From Mytilus californianus (taxonomy: Eukaryota; Mollusca; Bivalvia; Mytilida; Mytilidae), in NCBI RefSeq assembly GCF_021869535.1, contig NW_026262736.1:552755-616754 (forward strand): a DNA stretch of 64,000 nt, in the 5' to 3' direction. Positions 35,691 through 47,900 of this stretch are shown here, one piece after another. Below the pieces are notes generated by a model. That model did not search any database, was not told the DNA's origin, and saw only the letters and a list, made by a program, of their open reading frames with translations. The position numbers and the translations under genes are program-made. How positions within the stretch are numbered: position 1 is the stretch's first letter; every line of letters begins with the position of its first letter.

Positions 35691-37140
35691 TCAATTGCGC
35701 ACATTTTGGTGTCTTGATATTGAAAATGTATCGGGGCATTCAAAAGTTATAGGTCGCCGAAGAAAACGTGTCAGAAACTGTGGTACAACGATCCCTAAAT
35801 GTTAAGAAATGATAGCCTTTCATGAAGGAGTTTAAGTGTCAAGCTGCTATATTTGTTGTATTCATCAATATCTTGGGCCAATATTTACCCTTTTCCTTGA
35901 ATATTCTCTACCGGCATAATAATTTTATTCTTTATGTACCTCGCGATGAAAATTTTGTCAAAAATTAAGCGCTTCGTAAGTCTACGGTTATACTAAAACT
36001 TTTGTCGACAAGAATAAAAAGAGCCAATATTTCTTCTTTTGAATGATATTCTGGTACTGGCCTTATAATTGAGCACTTTTAAATACATCCTGATGGGTTG
36101 TTTGACATTAAATGGGAATGAAAACAAGTTTAAATAACAAAATTTGTTGTCGGTATCAACAAAAGGTGCCAATATCTTCCCTTCTTCCTGATTTTTCTGG
36201 TCCGGCATCATTATTTGAATCTCAGAATGAATGGTTTGACACAAATTGAGAGATTTATAAGTGTACGGTTACTAATATTTATGTCGCGAAACAATTAAAA
36301 GTGACACTATTTCATCTTTGTTCTATTATTCTTGTACTGGCCAGGTAATAGAGGCCATTTGATACATTCAAATGGATTGTCAGACATAAAAGTGAAAGAA
36401 TAAATGTTTTGAAGTGCTATATTTGTTGCATTCAGCAATATAGGGTGCCAATATTGACCATTTTCTTGGTTATTACTTACCGGCATTAACATTTTATCCT
36501 TTCAGTACCTGAGGATTGATAGTTTTACACAGGTTGGGAGTCTACGGTTAATAAAACATTTGTCGACAACTATAAGAATGCATAATTTGACAACAATTGA
36601 GAGATTTATATGTGTACGGTTACTGATATTTATGTCAATACAAACTAAAAGTGACAATATTTCATATGTTGTATGATATTTATGAGTTTAGGAGGATTTG
36701 TATTTGTTGTCTGCATCTATAAATGGTGCCAATATCTATCCTTTTGATGATACTTGTGTGCCAGCATGAACATTTTATTCTTTTGATGGATAATTTGACA
36801 CTGTATAAGTCTACGGTTACTTATATTTGTGTCGATAACAATAAAAGGCGACAATATTTCTTTCTTTTTGATGATACTTTTGTGCCGGTATAAACATTTC
36901 ATCATTAGGATGGATAATTTGACACTGTATAAGTCTACGGTTACTTTTATTTGTGTCGATAACAATAAAAGGCGACAATATTTCATTCTTTTTATTGATA
37001 TTCTTGTACCGGCTTGGTAATTGAGTACTTTTTGTACCTCAAAATTGATTGTTAGACATTAGAGCGAAGGATTTTAAGTTTCAAATGCTATATATGTGTT
37101 GTACTCATCAATATAGGGTGTCAACATTGACCTTTTTCAA
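35691..37140 (+). repeat. Module B1, degenerate ~280-bp tandem modules
   Basis: AT-rich non-coding block that closely matches B2 (37768-39267); sampled stretches differ by only a few bases per 150. It is itself made of degenerate repeats of roughly 280 bp. The words TTTGTTG, GGTGCCAATAT, CCGGCAT, TACGGTTA and TTGTCGAC recur in that order, and TACGGTTA occurs six times in each B copy. Short open frames on the minus strand are shared with B2 but differ in extent, so they look incidental. No gene is called. Confidence 0.8.
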
Positions 37141-37767
37141 AGTCTGAGTGCGCATGCGCGACATGCCTTGGATACAAGGGTTCCCCCCATTAGCATATGT
37201 GTACTGAGTGCTTTATATAGTAGGCTTTGTGTAATAATTTCCTCAAACAAGTTGACACAAAATTTGAATTCAGGGAAGATAATCCAATTAGGAATATAGG
37301 CAAAGTTTGAAAAATCGTAGCTCCGTTGTTTGCGGTCCGATGTATAAACTGTTTAGTGTTTTGGAAAGGACATTTAACTGCGAAAATTGTGCTGACTTGA
37401 TAGTGAAAATAAAATGTGTATAGCCGTTAAAGAAGACTTGGGTATTTGTTTACATATCAGACGTAGTAAGGAATACGGGAGGCTATATGGCAAACTTTGA
37501 AAAAATCATAGCTCCGTTTTTAACCGTTTGATTTACAAAATGTTTAACGTTTTGGAAAGGACATTCAATTGGGCAAATTGTGCAGTCTAGGTTTGGAAGA
37601 TCAGTTCAGGCATTCAAAAGTTATAGGTCGATAAAGAACACATGGGTATTTGTTTACATATTAGACGTAGTATGGAACACGGAAGTGTACATGGCAAACT
37701 TTGAAAAATCATAGCTCCGTTGTTTACCGTTCGATTTCCAAAATGTTTAACGTTTTATAATAGGCAG
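37141..37767 (+). repeat. Module A2 with three ~195-bp sub-repeats
   Basis: Starts at AGTCTGAGTGCGCATGCGCG and is almost the same as A3 (39534 onward). It contains three tandem sub-repeats, each beginning GGCAAA(C/G)TTTGAAAAA followed by AGCTCCGTT (near 37303, 37491 and 37692), period about 190-200 bp. The last sub-repeat switches into the B-type sequence at about 37768, consistent with recombination inside the sub-repeat. Non-coding. Confidence 0.8.
37150..37159. promoter_or_regulatory. GCGCATGCGC palindrome, NRF1-like site 2
   Basis: Perfect palindrome nine bases into module A2, in the context GTGCGCATGCGCGAC. It matches the NRF1 core and sits at the same place as the sites in A1 and A3. 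Regulatory role is inferred from motif similarity only. Confidence 0.4.
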
Positions 37768-39267
37768 TCAATTGCGCACATTTTGGTGTCTTGATATTGA
37801 AAATGTATCGGGGCATTCAAAAGTTAGAGGTCGCCGAAGAAAACGTGTCAGAAACTGTGGTACAAAGATCCAATGTGCTCCACCTAAATGTTAAGAAATG
37901 ATAGCCTTTCATGAAGGAGTTTAAGTGTCAAGCTGCTATATTTGTTGTATTCATCAATATCTTGGGCCAATATTTACCCTTTTCCTTGAATATTCTCTAC
38001 CGGCATAATAATTTTATTCTTTACGTACCTCGCGATGAAATTTTTTTCAAAAATTAAGCGCTTCCTAAGTCTACGGTTATACTAAAACTTTTGTCGACAA
38101 GAATAAAAAGAGCCAATATTTCTTCTTTTGAATGATATTCTGGTACTGGCCTTATAATTGAGCACTTTTAAATACATCCTGATGGGTTGTTTGACATTAA
38201 ATGGGAATGAAAACAAGTTTAAATAACAAAATTTGTTGTCGGTATCAACAAAAGGTGCCAATATCTTCCCTTCTTCCTGATTTTTCTGGTCCGGCATCAT
38301 TATTTGAATCTAAGAATGAATGGTTTGACACAAATTGAGAGATTTATAAGTGTACGGTTACTAATATTTATGTCGCGAAACAATTAAAAGCGACACTATT
38401 TCATCTTTGTTATAATATTCTTGTACCGGCCTGGTAATAGAGGACATTTGATACATTCAAATGGATTGTCAGACATAAAAGTGAAAGAATAAATGTTTTG
38501 AAGTGCTATATTTGTTGCATTCAGCAATATAGGGTGCCAATATTGACCATTTTCTTGGTTATTACTTACCGGCATTAACATTTTATCCTTTGGGTACCTG
38601 AGGATTGATAGTTTTACACAGGTTTGGAGTCTACGGTTACTAAAACATTTGTCGACATTTATAAGAAGGCATAATTTGACAACAATTGAGAGATTTATAA
38701 GTGTACGGTTACTGATATTTATGTCGATACCAACTAAAAGTGACAATACTTCATATGTTGTATAATATTTATGAGTTTAGATGTATTCTCAGACACAAAA
38801 GTGAAGAAATGAATGTTTCAGGTTGCTGTATTTGTTGTCTGCATCTATAAATGGTGCCAATATCTATCCTTTTGATGATACTTGTGTGCCAGCATGAACA
38901 TTTTATTCTTTTGATGGATAATTTGACACTGTATAAGGCTACGGTTACTTTTATTTGTGTCGATAACAATAAAAGGCGACAATATTTCTTTCTTTTTGAT
39001 GATACTTCTGTGCCGGTATAAACATTTCATTCTTAGGATGGATAATTTGACACTGTATAAGTCTACGGTTACTTTTATTTGTGTCGATAACAATAAAAGG
39101 CGACAATATTTCTTTCTTTTTATTGATATTCTTGTACCGGCTTTGTAATTGAGTACTTTTTGTACCTCAAAATTGATTGTTAGACATTAGACTGAAGGAT
39201 TTTAAGTTTCAAATTGCTATATGTGTTGTACTCATCAATATAGGGTGTCAACATTGACCTTTTTCAA
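37768..39267 (+). repeat. Module B2, duplicate of B1
   Basis: Duplicate of 35691-37140 with a few percent mismatches and small indels. It carries about 60 bp near 38775-38835 and about 13 bp near 37875 that B1 lacks. It begins at TCAATTGCGCACATTTTGG and is homologous up to CCTTTTTCAA. Where B1 jumps into module A2, B2 continues into its own tail. The A2+B2+tail block repeats with a period of 2393 bp, measured between the palindromes at 37150 and 39543. Open frames are disrupted differently from B1, arguing against coding. Confidence 0.82.
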
Positions 39268-39533
39268 GGTTATTCCATACCGGCAACCTATTTTATTCTT
39301 TTTGGTTTATAGTTTTCAGTGTATGGAGACTAAAAACTTTGTCGACAGATATAAAAAGTGCCAATATTTCTTCTTTTATATGATATTTAAGTACTTTTAT
39401 GCCTCATGCTGGACTGTTTGAGTTAAATTATATTTATTATTTTTTTTTTTTTTTTTTTTTTTTTAACTGGTCGGATAAATGCTGGAGTGTTAGAGTTAAA
39501 TTATAGTTAAAATTTTTATTTATTTATTTATAA
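39268..39533 (+). repeat. B2 tail with poly-T run and flanking short duplication
   Basis: The tail continues the degenerate module pattern (CCGGCA, GTCGAC, CCAATATTTCTTCTTTT). It then holds a 24-base T run (39441-39464). Two similar segments flank the run: GCTGGACTGTTTGAGTTAAA from 39408 and GCTGGAGTGTTAGAGTTAAA from 39481. A TATTTATTTATTTATAAA stretch ends the segment. The layout could mark an insertion or a slipped duplication. Confidence 0.7.
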
Positions 39534-40232
39534 AGTCTGAGTGCGCATGCGCGACATGCCTTGGATACAAGGGTTCCCCCCATTAGCATATGTGTACTGA
39601 GTGCTTTATATAGTAGGCTTTGTGTAATAATTTCCTCAAACAAGGTGTGACACAAAATTTGAATTCAGGGAAGATAATCCAATTAGGAATATAGGCAAAG
39701 TTTGAAAAATCGTAGCTCCGTTGTTTGCGGTCCGATGTATAAACTGTTTAGTGTTTTGGAAGAGACATTTAACTGCGGAAATTGTGCTGACTTGATAGTG
39801 AAAATAAAATGTGTATAGCCGTTAAAGAAGACTTGGGTATTTGTTTACATATCAGACGTAGTAAGAAATACGGGAGGCTATATGGCAAACTTTGAAAAAG
39901 TCATAGCTCCGTTTTTAACCGTTTGATTTACAAAATGTTTAACGTTTTGGAAAGGACATTCAATTGGGCAAATTGTGCAGTCTAGGTTTGGAAGATCAGG
40001 TCAGGCATTCAAAAGTTATAGGTCGATAAAGAACACATGGGTATTTGTTTACATATTAGACGTAGTATGGAACACGGAAGTGTACATGGCAAACTTTGAA
40101 AAATCATAGCTCCGTTGTTTACCGTTCGATTTCCAAAATGTTTAACGTTTTGGAATGGGCATTCAATTGGGCAAATTGTGCAGTCTGGTTTTGGAACATC
40201 AGCTCAGGCATTCAAAAGTTATAGGTCGATAA
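39534..40232 (+). repeat. Module A3 with three ~195-bp sub-repeats
   Basis: Near-copy of A2 beginning at AGTCTGAGTGCGCATGCGCG, with three sub-repeats (near 39695, 39884 and 40089). It differs from A2 at scattered bases, for instance AAGGTGTGACAC for AAGTTGACAC. Unlike A2 it keeps the full third sub-repeat, through TTATAGGTCGATAAA at about 40232. This suggests A3 is closer to the ancestral arrangement and that A2 was fused to a B module by recombination. Confidence 0.8.
39543..39552. promoter_or_regulatory. GCGCATGCGC palindrome, NRF1-like site 3
   Basis: Third perfect palindrome, same offset within module A3 as in A2. Motif-level evidence only. Confidence 0.4.
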
Positions 40233-40654
40233 AAAAGCCAACTAATAACTGTAACATGTTTATTCCTGGTACAACATTAGCAGGTGCTCCACCTTACTAT
40301 GCAACATAGAATGGCACTGCCTATTTTTAACCGACATTTATAAGAGGAGACAGCACAGGTGTATGTAAAGAACACTCTGAGAATACCAAAGCATATGCCT
40401 CATATGGAATTATACTCCTTGGTACAACATTTTGGAGTGCTCCATGTGTAAATAGCAATCTGTGTTGAGGAATGCGAATGTTTTTCTAGGGACTTGCAAA
40501 GGCTGTTAAAAAGGGTTAATTTGCACCTAAACATACTTTACTGAATCAGCAGTTAGTTGGTTTAGGCTTCTGTGGCAGGAATTAAATTGCTGGTACAACA
40601 ATTCAATGTGCTCCGCATAAATATTTAGGACACGATAGGACTGACCTGTCGTGT
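40233..40654 (+). repeat. Short region with GGTACAACA..GTGCTCC degenerate repeats
   Basis: Mostly single-copy AT-rich sequence. A degenerate motif, TGGTACAACA followed within about 20 bases by (A/T)GTGCTCC or GGTGCTCC, occurs near 40267, 40420 and 40591 (spacing about 153 and 171 bp). A related GTGGTACAAAGATCC..GTGCTCC lies in B2 near 37858. No gene, RNA or transposon ends recognised. Confidence 0.55.
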
Positions 40655-40812
40655 GAAGGAGTTTAAGTGTCAAATTGGTATATTTGTTGTATTCATGAAT
40701 AAAATTGACCTTTTTCTTGATTATTCCTTACCGGCATAAACATTTTATACTTGTGGTAGCTCAGGTTTGATAGATTTACACAGTTTGTCAGTCTACAGTT
40801 ACTCAATTAAAC
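40655..40812 (+). repeat. Remnant of a B-type ~280-bp module
   Basis: Carries the B-module words in order: GAAGGAGTTTAAGTGTCAA, TATATTTGTTGTATTCAT, ATTCCTTACCGGCATAAACATTT, and GTCTACAGTTACT in place of TCTACGGTTAC. It is more diverged than B1 and B2 are from each other. It leads into the next repeat family without a clear boundary. Confidence 0.65.
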
Positions 40813-41408
40813 ATACAATTTGACAGGAATGAATGAAAATGGCAAACTGCTACTTTGCATTTTGTAAGAATAGTATATAATTGAGATAGCTGTCTAGTTA
40901 ACCTTAAAATCCCAGTTGATTTGAGAAAGTTGTAGAAATTCTTAAAGGTGACTATCTGAATGTAGTCAGAAGTGAAAATCTTAGCCTTTTTCACCTATGA
41001 AATAAACCTACAATTTGACAGGAAGGTTAATAAAATGGCAAATGACTTTGCAATTGGTAAGAACAGTATATAATTGAGACAGCTGTCATGTTTTATAAAA
41101 ATCCAAGTCGATTTGAAAAAGTGACAGAAATGTTTAAGGTTGACTATCTGAATTTATTGCGCACTGAAAATTTAAGCTGTTTTGACTTCTCAATTAAAAC
41201 ATACCATTTACCAGTAATCAACCCAAATGCCAAATGACTCTGTCCTATGTAAGAACAGGGTATATTGGAAATAGCTGTCAAGGTTTTTGAAAATCCAAGT
41301 CGATTTGAAAAAGTTACAGAAATGTTTAAGGTTGACTATCTGAATTTATTGCGCACTGAAAATTTAAGCTGTTTTGACTTGTCAATTAAAACCTACCGTT
41401 TGCAAAAA
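40813..41408 (+). repeat. Three diverged monomers of the ~195-bp satellite family
   Basis: Three units, starting near 40815, 41010 and 41204, share with the later homogeneous array the order TTTGACAG, GTAAGA, ATAGCTGT, AAATCC(A/C)AGT(C/T)GATTTG, GACTATCTGAAT and AAATTTAAGC. They differ from one another at many positions. They appear to be old edge copies of the satellite at 41951-48870, separated from it by an unrelated dimer. Confidence 0.75.
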
Positions 41409-41925
41409 TATTTGACAGCATCAACTTAAACTGACCATATTTGCACATTATTATGTAAATCTATATAGCCGCATAATAATTCAGTAATAATTTTATGTCA
41501 AGAATGAATGTTTTATACAAATGACAGTAGTATTGGAACATAATGTGAATACACAATTTTCTCCGTATAAATATAGATTGCCAGCATGTCCTCTTTTTAA
41601 TCAAAATATTGTCTAGCAACAAAATTTCAGTAGTTTTGATACCTCAGGCTGACTCCTATAACAAAATTATTTGACTGCATCAACCAAAACTGACCATATC
41701 TGCACTTTATTTTGTAAATCTATATAGCCGCATGGTAAATCAGCAACTATTTTTATGTCAGGATTTAATGTATAATACAAATGACAGCAATATTGGAACA
41801 CAACAACTACAAATTTTTGTCCGCATAAATTAAGAGTGCCAGCATGTCCTCCTTTTGTTCAATATATTGATACGTAACAAAATTTAAGTAGTTTTGATAC
41901 CCCAGGCTGACTCATACAGCAAAAT
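41409..41925 (+). repeat. Diverged tandem dimer of about 259 bp
   Basis: Two tandem copies (about 41409-41666 and 41667-41925). Shared landmarks in order are TTTGAC(A/T)GCATCAAC, CTGACCATAT, AATCTATATAGCCGCAT, CAAATGACAG, GCCAGCATGTCCTC and CAGGCTGACTC. Period is 259 bp, measured between CTGACCATAT words at 41431 and 41690. Similarity is moderate, so this is an old duplication. Function unknown. The short piece 41926-41950 is spacer ending in the c-monomer tail TTAATTTAATCCTT. Confidence 0.75.
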
Positions 41926-42072
41926 GTCAGGATGTATTAATTTAATCCTTAAATTTGACAGCAATACACCAAACTACATAATGACCTATGATTTAGTAAG
42001 ATCAATATATTACTAAAATAGCTGTATAGGTTGATGAAAATCCTAGTTGATTTGAAAAAGTTATAAAAAAAA

Positions 42073-42083
42073 TTAGGGTTAGG
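42073..42083 (+). repeat. TTAGGGTTAGG seed inside monomer a (exemplar)
   Basis: Each type a monomer contains TTAGGGTTAGG followed by TATCTGAATATAG, while b and c read ATTAAGGTGAGTGTACTATC and TTTAAGGTGTACTATC at the same place. The telomere-like word therefore appears in one monomer of three, about every 568 bp along the array, in the same orientation as the telomere tracts. Confidence 0.85.
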
Positions 42084-44790
42084 TATCTGAATATAGTCCG
42101 AACTGCAAATTCAATCTTTTTTTACCTAGAAATTTGTAAGCAACACACCAAACTACATAATGACCTGTGATTGAGTAAGATCAATATATTACTAATATAG
42201 CTGCATAGTTTGATGAAAATCCAAGTTGATTTGAAAAAGTTATAAAAAAAATTAAGGTGAGTGTACTATCTGAAATGCTGAATTTTGTCCAAAATTGCAA
42301 ATCCTAGCTTTTTTGACCTTCATTAAATTTGACAGCAATACACCAAACTACATAATGACCTTTGATTCAGTAAGATCAATATGTTACCAAGATAGCTGTA
42401 TAGTTTGATGAAAATCCAAGTTGATTTGAAAAAGTTATAAAAAGATTTAAGGTGTACTATCTGAATATAGTCGGAACTGCAAATTCAAGCTTTTTGGACC
42501 TAGATTAATTTAATCCTTAAATTTGACAGCAATACACCAAACTACATAATGACCTATGATTTAGTAAGATCAATATATTACTAAGATAGCTGTATAGTTT
42601 GATGAAAATCCTAGTTGATTTGAAAAAGTTATAAAAAAAATTAGGGTTAGGTATCTGAATATAGTCCGAACTGCAAATTCAATCTTTTTTTACCTAGAAA
42701 TTTGTAAGCAACACACCAAACTACATAATGACCTGTGATTGAGTAAGATCAATATATTACTAATATAGCTGCATAGTTTGATGAAAATCCAAGTTGATTT
42801 GAAAAAGTTATAAAAAAAATTAAGGTGAGTGTACTATCTGAAATGCTGAATTTTGTCCAAAATTGCAAATCCTAGCTTTTTTGACCTTCATTAAATTTGA
42901 CAGCAATACACCAAACTACATAATGACCTTTGATTCAGTAAGATCAATATGTTACCAAGATAGCTGTATAGTTTGATGAAAATCCAAGTTGATTTGAAAA
43001 AGTTATAAAAAGATTTAAGGTGTACTATCTGAATATAGTCGGAACTGCAAATTCAAGCTTTTTGGACCTAGATTAATTTAATCCTTAAATTTGACAGCAA
43101 TACACCAAACTACATAATGACCTATGATTTAGTAAGATCAATATATTACTAAGATAGCTGTATAGTTTGATGAAAATCCTAGTTGATTTGAAAAAGTTAT
43201 AAAAAAAATTAGGGTTAGGTATCTGAATATAGTCGGAACTGCAAATTCAATCTTTTTTTACCTAGAAATTTGTAAGCAACACACCAAACTACATAATGAC
43301 CTGTGATTGAGTAAGATCAATATATTACTAATATAGCTGCATAGTTTGATGAAAATCCAAGTTGATTTGAAAAAGTTATAAAAAAAATTAAGGTGAGTGT
43401 ACTATCTGAAATGCTGAATTTTGTCCAAAATTGCAAATCCTAGCTTTTTTGACCTTCATTAAATTTGACAGCAATACACCAAACTACATAATGACCTTTG
43501 ATTCAGTAAGATCAATATGTTACCAAGATAGCTGTATAGTTTGATGAAAATCCAAGTTGATTTGAAAAAGTTATAAAAAGATTTAAGGTGTACTATCTGA
43601 ATATAGTCGGAACTGCAAATTCAAGCTTTTTGGACCTAGATTAATTTAATCCTTAAATTTGACAGCAATACACCAAACTACATAATGACCTATGATTTAG
43701 TAAGATCAATATATTACTAAGATAGCTGTATAGTTTGATGAAAATCCTAGTTGATTTGAAAAAGTTATAAAAAAAATTAGGGTTAGGTATCTGAATATAG
43801 TCCGAACTGCAAATTCAATCTTTTTTTACCTAGAAATTTGTAAGCAACACACCAAACTACATAATGACCTGTGATTGAGTAAGATCAATATATTACTAAT
43901 ATAGCTGCATAGTTTGATGAAAATCCAAGTTGATTTGAAAAAGTTATAAAAAAAATTAAGGTGAGTGTACTATCTGAAATGCTGAATTTTGTCCATAATT
44001 GCAAATCCTAGCTTTTTTGACCTTCATTAAATTTGACAGCAATACACCAAACTACATAATGACCTTTGATTCAGTAAGATCAATATGTTACCAAGATAGC
44101 TGTATAGTTTGATGAAAATCCAAGTTGATTTGAAAAAGTTATAAAAAGATTTAAGGTGTACTATCTGAATATAGTCGGAACTGCAAATTCAAGCTTTTTG
44201 GACCTAGATTAATTTAATCCTTAAATTTGACAGCAATACACCAAACTACATAATGACCTATGATTTAGTAAGATCAATATATTACTAAGATAGCTGTATA
44301 GTTTGATGAAAATCCTAGTTGATTTGAAAAAGTTATAAAAATAATTAGGGTTAGGTATCTGAATATAGTCGGAACTGCAAATTCAATCTTTTTTTACCTA
44401 GAAATTTGTAAGCAACACACCAAACTACATAATGACCTGTGATTGAGTAAGATCAATATATTACTAATATAGCTGCATAGTTTGATGAAAATCCAAGTTG
44501 ATTTGAAAAAGTTATAAAAAAAATTAAGGTGAGTGTACTATCTGAAATGCTGAATTTTGTCCAAAATTGCAAATCCTAGCTTTTTTGACCTTCATTAAAT
44601 TTGACAGCAATACACCAAACTACATAATGACCTTTGATTCAGTAAGATCAATATGTTACCAAGATAGCTGTATAGTTTGATGAAAATCCAAGTTGATTTG
44701 AAAAAGTTATAAAAAGATTTAAGGTGTACTATCTGAATATAGTCGGAACTGCAAATTCAAGCTTTTTGGACCTAGATTAATTTAATCCTT

Positions 44791-44984
44791 AAATTTGACA
44801 GCAATACACCAAACTACATAATGACCTTTGATTCAGTAAGATCAATATGTTACCAAGATAGCTGTATAGTTTGATGAAAATCCAAGTTGATTTGAAAAAG
44901 TTATAAAAAGATTTAAGGTGTACTATCTGAATATAGTCGGAACTGCAAATTCAAGCTTTTTGGACCTAGATTAATTTAATCCTT
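44791..44984 (+). repeat. Extra c monomer, a break in trimer order
   Basis: After a complete a-b-c trimer (44223-44790) a second c monomer of 194 bp precedes the next a. The a-to-a distance here is 762 bp instead of 568. It carries the c-type words CCTTTGATTCAG and ATGTTACCAAG. This is a single register shift from unequal exchange. Confidence 0.9.
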
Positions 44985-47900
44985 AAATTTGACAGCAATA
45001 CACCAAACTACATAATGACCTATGATTTAGTAAGATCAATATATTACTAAGATAGCTGTATAGTTTGATGAAAATCCTAGTTGATTTGAAAAAGTTATAA
45101 AAAAAATTAGGGTTAGGTATCTGAATATAGTCGGAACTGCAAATTCAATCTTTTTTTACCTAGAAATTTGTAAGCAACACACCAAACTACATAATGACCT
45201 GTGATTGAGTAAGATCAATATATTACTAATATAGCTGCATAGTTTGATGAAAATCCAAGTTGATTTGAAAAAGTTATAAAAAAAATTAAGGTGAGTGTAC
45301 TATCTGAAATGCTGAATTTTGTCCAAAATTGCAAATCCTAGCTTTTTTGACCTTCATTAAATTTGACAGCAATACACCAAACTACATAATGACCTTTGAT
45401 TCAGTAAGATCAATATGTTACCAAGATAGCTGTATAGTTTGATGAAAATCCAAGTTGATTTGAAAAAGTTATAAAAAGATTTAAGGTGTACTATCTGAAT
45501 ATAGTCGGAACTGCAAATTCAAGCTTTTTGGACCTAGATTAATTTAATCCTTAAATTTGACAGCAATACACCAAACTACATAATGACCTATGATTTAGTA
45601 AGATCAATATATTACTAAGATAGCTGTATAGTTTGATGAAAATCCTAGTTGATTTGAAAAAGTTATAAAAAAAATTAGGGTTAGGTATCTGAATATAGTC
45701 CGAACTGCAAATTCAATCTTTTTTTACCTAGAAATTTGTAAGCAACACACCAAACTACATAATGACCTGTGATTGAGTAAGATCAATATATTACTAATAT
45801 AGCTGCATAGTTTGATGAAAATCCAAGTTGATTTGAAAAAGTTATAAAAAAAATTAAGGTGAGTGTACTATCTGAAATGCTGAATTTTGTCCATAATTGC
45901 AAATCCTAGCTTTTTTGACCTTCATTAAATTTGACAGCAATACACCAAACTACATAATGACCTTTGATTCAGTAAGATCAATATGTTACCAAGATAGCTG
46001 TATAGTTTGATGAAAATCCAAGTTGATTTGAAAAAGTTATAAAAAGATTTAAGGTGTACTATCTGAATATAGTCGGAACTGCAAATTCAAGCTTTTTGGA
46101 CCTAGATTAATTTAATCCTTAAATTTGACAGCAATACACCAAACTACATAATGACCTATGATTTAGTAAGATCAATATATTACTAAGATAGCTGTATAGT
46201 TTGATGAAAATCCTAGTTGATTTGAAAAAGTTATAAAAATAATTAGGGTTAGGTATCTGAATATAGTCGGAACTGCAAATTCAATCTTTTTTTACCTAGA
46301 AATTTGTAAGCAACACACCAAACTACATAATGACCTGTGATTGAGTAAGATCAATATATTACTAATATAGCTGCATAGTTTGATGAAAATCCAAGTTGAT
46401 TTGAAAAAGTTATAAAAAAAATTAAGGTGAGTGTACTATCTGAAATGCTGAATTTTGTCCAAAATTGCAAATCCTAGCTTTTTTGACCTTCATTAAATTT
46501 GACAGCAATACACCAAACTACATAATGACCTTTGATTCAGTAAGATCAATATGTTACCAAGATAGCTGTATAGTTTGATGAAAATCCAAGTTGATTTGAA
46601 AAAGTTATAAAAAGATTTAAGGTGTACTATCTGAATATAGTCGGAACTGCAAATTCAAGCTTTTTGGACCTAGATTAATTTAATCCTTAAATTTGACAGC
46701 AATACACCAAACTACATAATGACCTATGATTTAGTAAGATCAATATATTACTAAGATAGCTGTATAGTTTGATGAAAATCCTAGTTGATTTGAAAAAGTT
46801 ATAAAAAAAATTAGGGTTAGGTATCTGAATATAGTCCGAACTGCAAATTCAATCTTTTTTTACCTAGAAATTTGTAAGCAACACACCAAACTACATAATG
46901 ACCTGTGATTGAGTAAGATCAATATATTACTAATATAGCTGCATAGTTTGATGAAAATCCAAGTTGATTTGAAAAAGTTATAAAAAAAATTAAGGTGAGT
47001 GTACTATCTGAAATGCTGAATTTTGTCCAAAATTGCAAATCCTAGCTTTTTTGACCTTCATTAAATTTGACAGCAATACACCAAACTACATAATGACCTT
47101 TGATTCAGTAAGATCAATATGTTACCAAGATAGCTGTATAGTTTGATGAAAATCCAAGTTGATTTGAAAAAGTTATAAAAAGATTTAAGGTGTACTATCT
47201 GAATATAGTCGGAACTGCAAATTCAAGCTTTTTGGACCTAGATTAATTTAATCCTTAAATTTGACAGCAATACACCAAACTACATAATGACCTATGATTT
47301 AGTAAGATCAATATATTACTAAGATAGCTGTATAGTTTGATGAAAATCCTAGTTGATTTGAAAAAGTTATAAAAAAAATTAGGGTTAGGTATCTGAATAT
47401 AGTCCGAACTGCAAATTCAATCTTTTTTTACCTAGAAATTTGTAAGCAACACACCAAACTACATAATGACCTGTGATTGAGTAAGATCAATATATTACTA
47501 ATATAGCTGCATAGTTTGATGAAAATCCAAGTTGATTTGAAAAAGTTATAAAAAAAATTAAGGTGAGTGTACTATCTGAAATGCTGAATTTTGTCCATAA
47601 TTGCAAATCCTAGCTTTTTTGACCTTCATTAAATTTGACAGCAATACACCAAACTACATAATGACCTTTGATTCAGTAAGATCAATATGTTACCAAGATA
47701 GCTGTATAGTTTGATGAAAATCCAAGTTGATTTGAAAAAGTTATAAAAAGATTTAAGGTGTACTATCTGAATATAGTCGGAACTGCAAATTCAAGCTTTT
47801 TGGACCTAGATTAATTTAATCCTTAAATTTGACAGCAATACACCAAACTACATAATGACCTATGATTTAGTAAGATCAATATATTACTAAGATAGCTGTA

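Noticed and set aside
35993..36244. Minus-strand open frames shared by B1 and B2 (also near 38082-38300 and 38396-38746)
   Set aside because: The copies are recent duplicates, the frames differ in start and extent between them, composition is AT-driven, and no domain or start context is recognisable.
39408..39540. SINE or other complete retroposon at the poly-T run
   Set aside because: No tRNA-like or other recognisable head, no adequate body length, and the flanking segments are imperfect.
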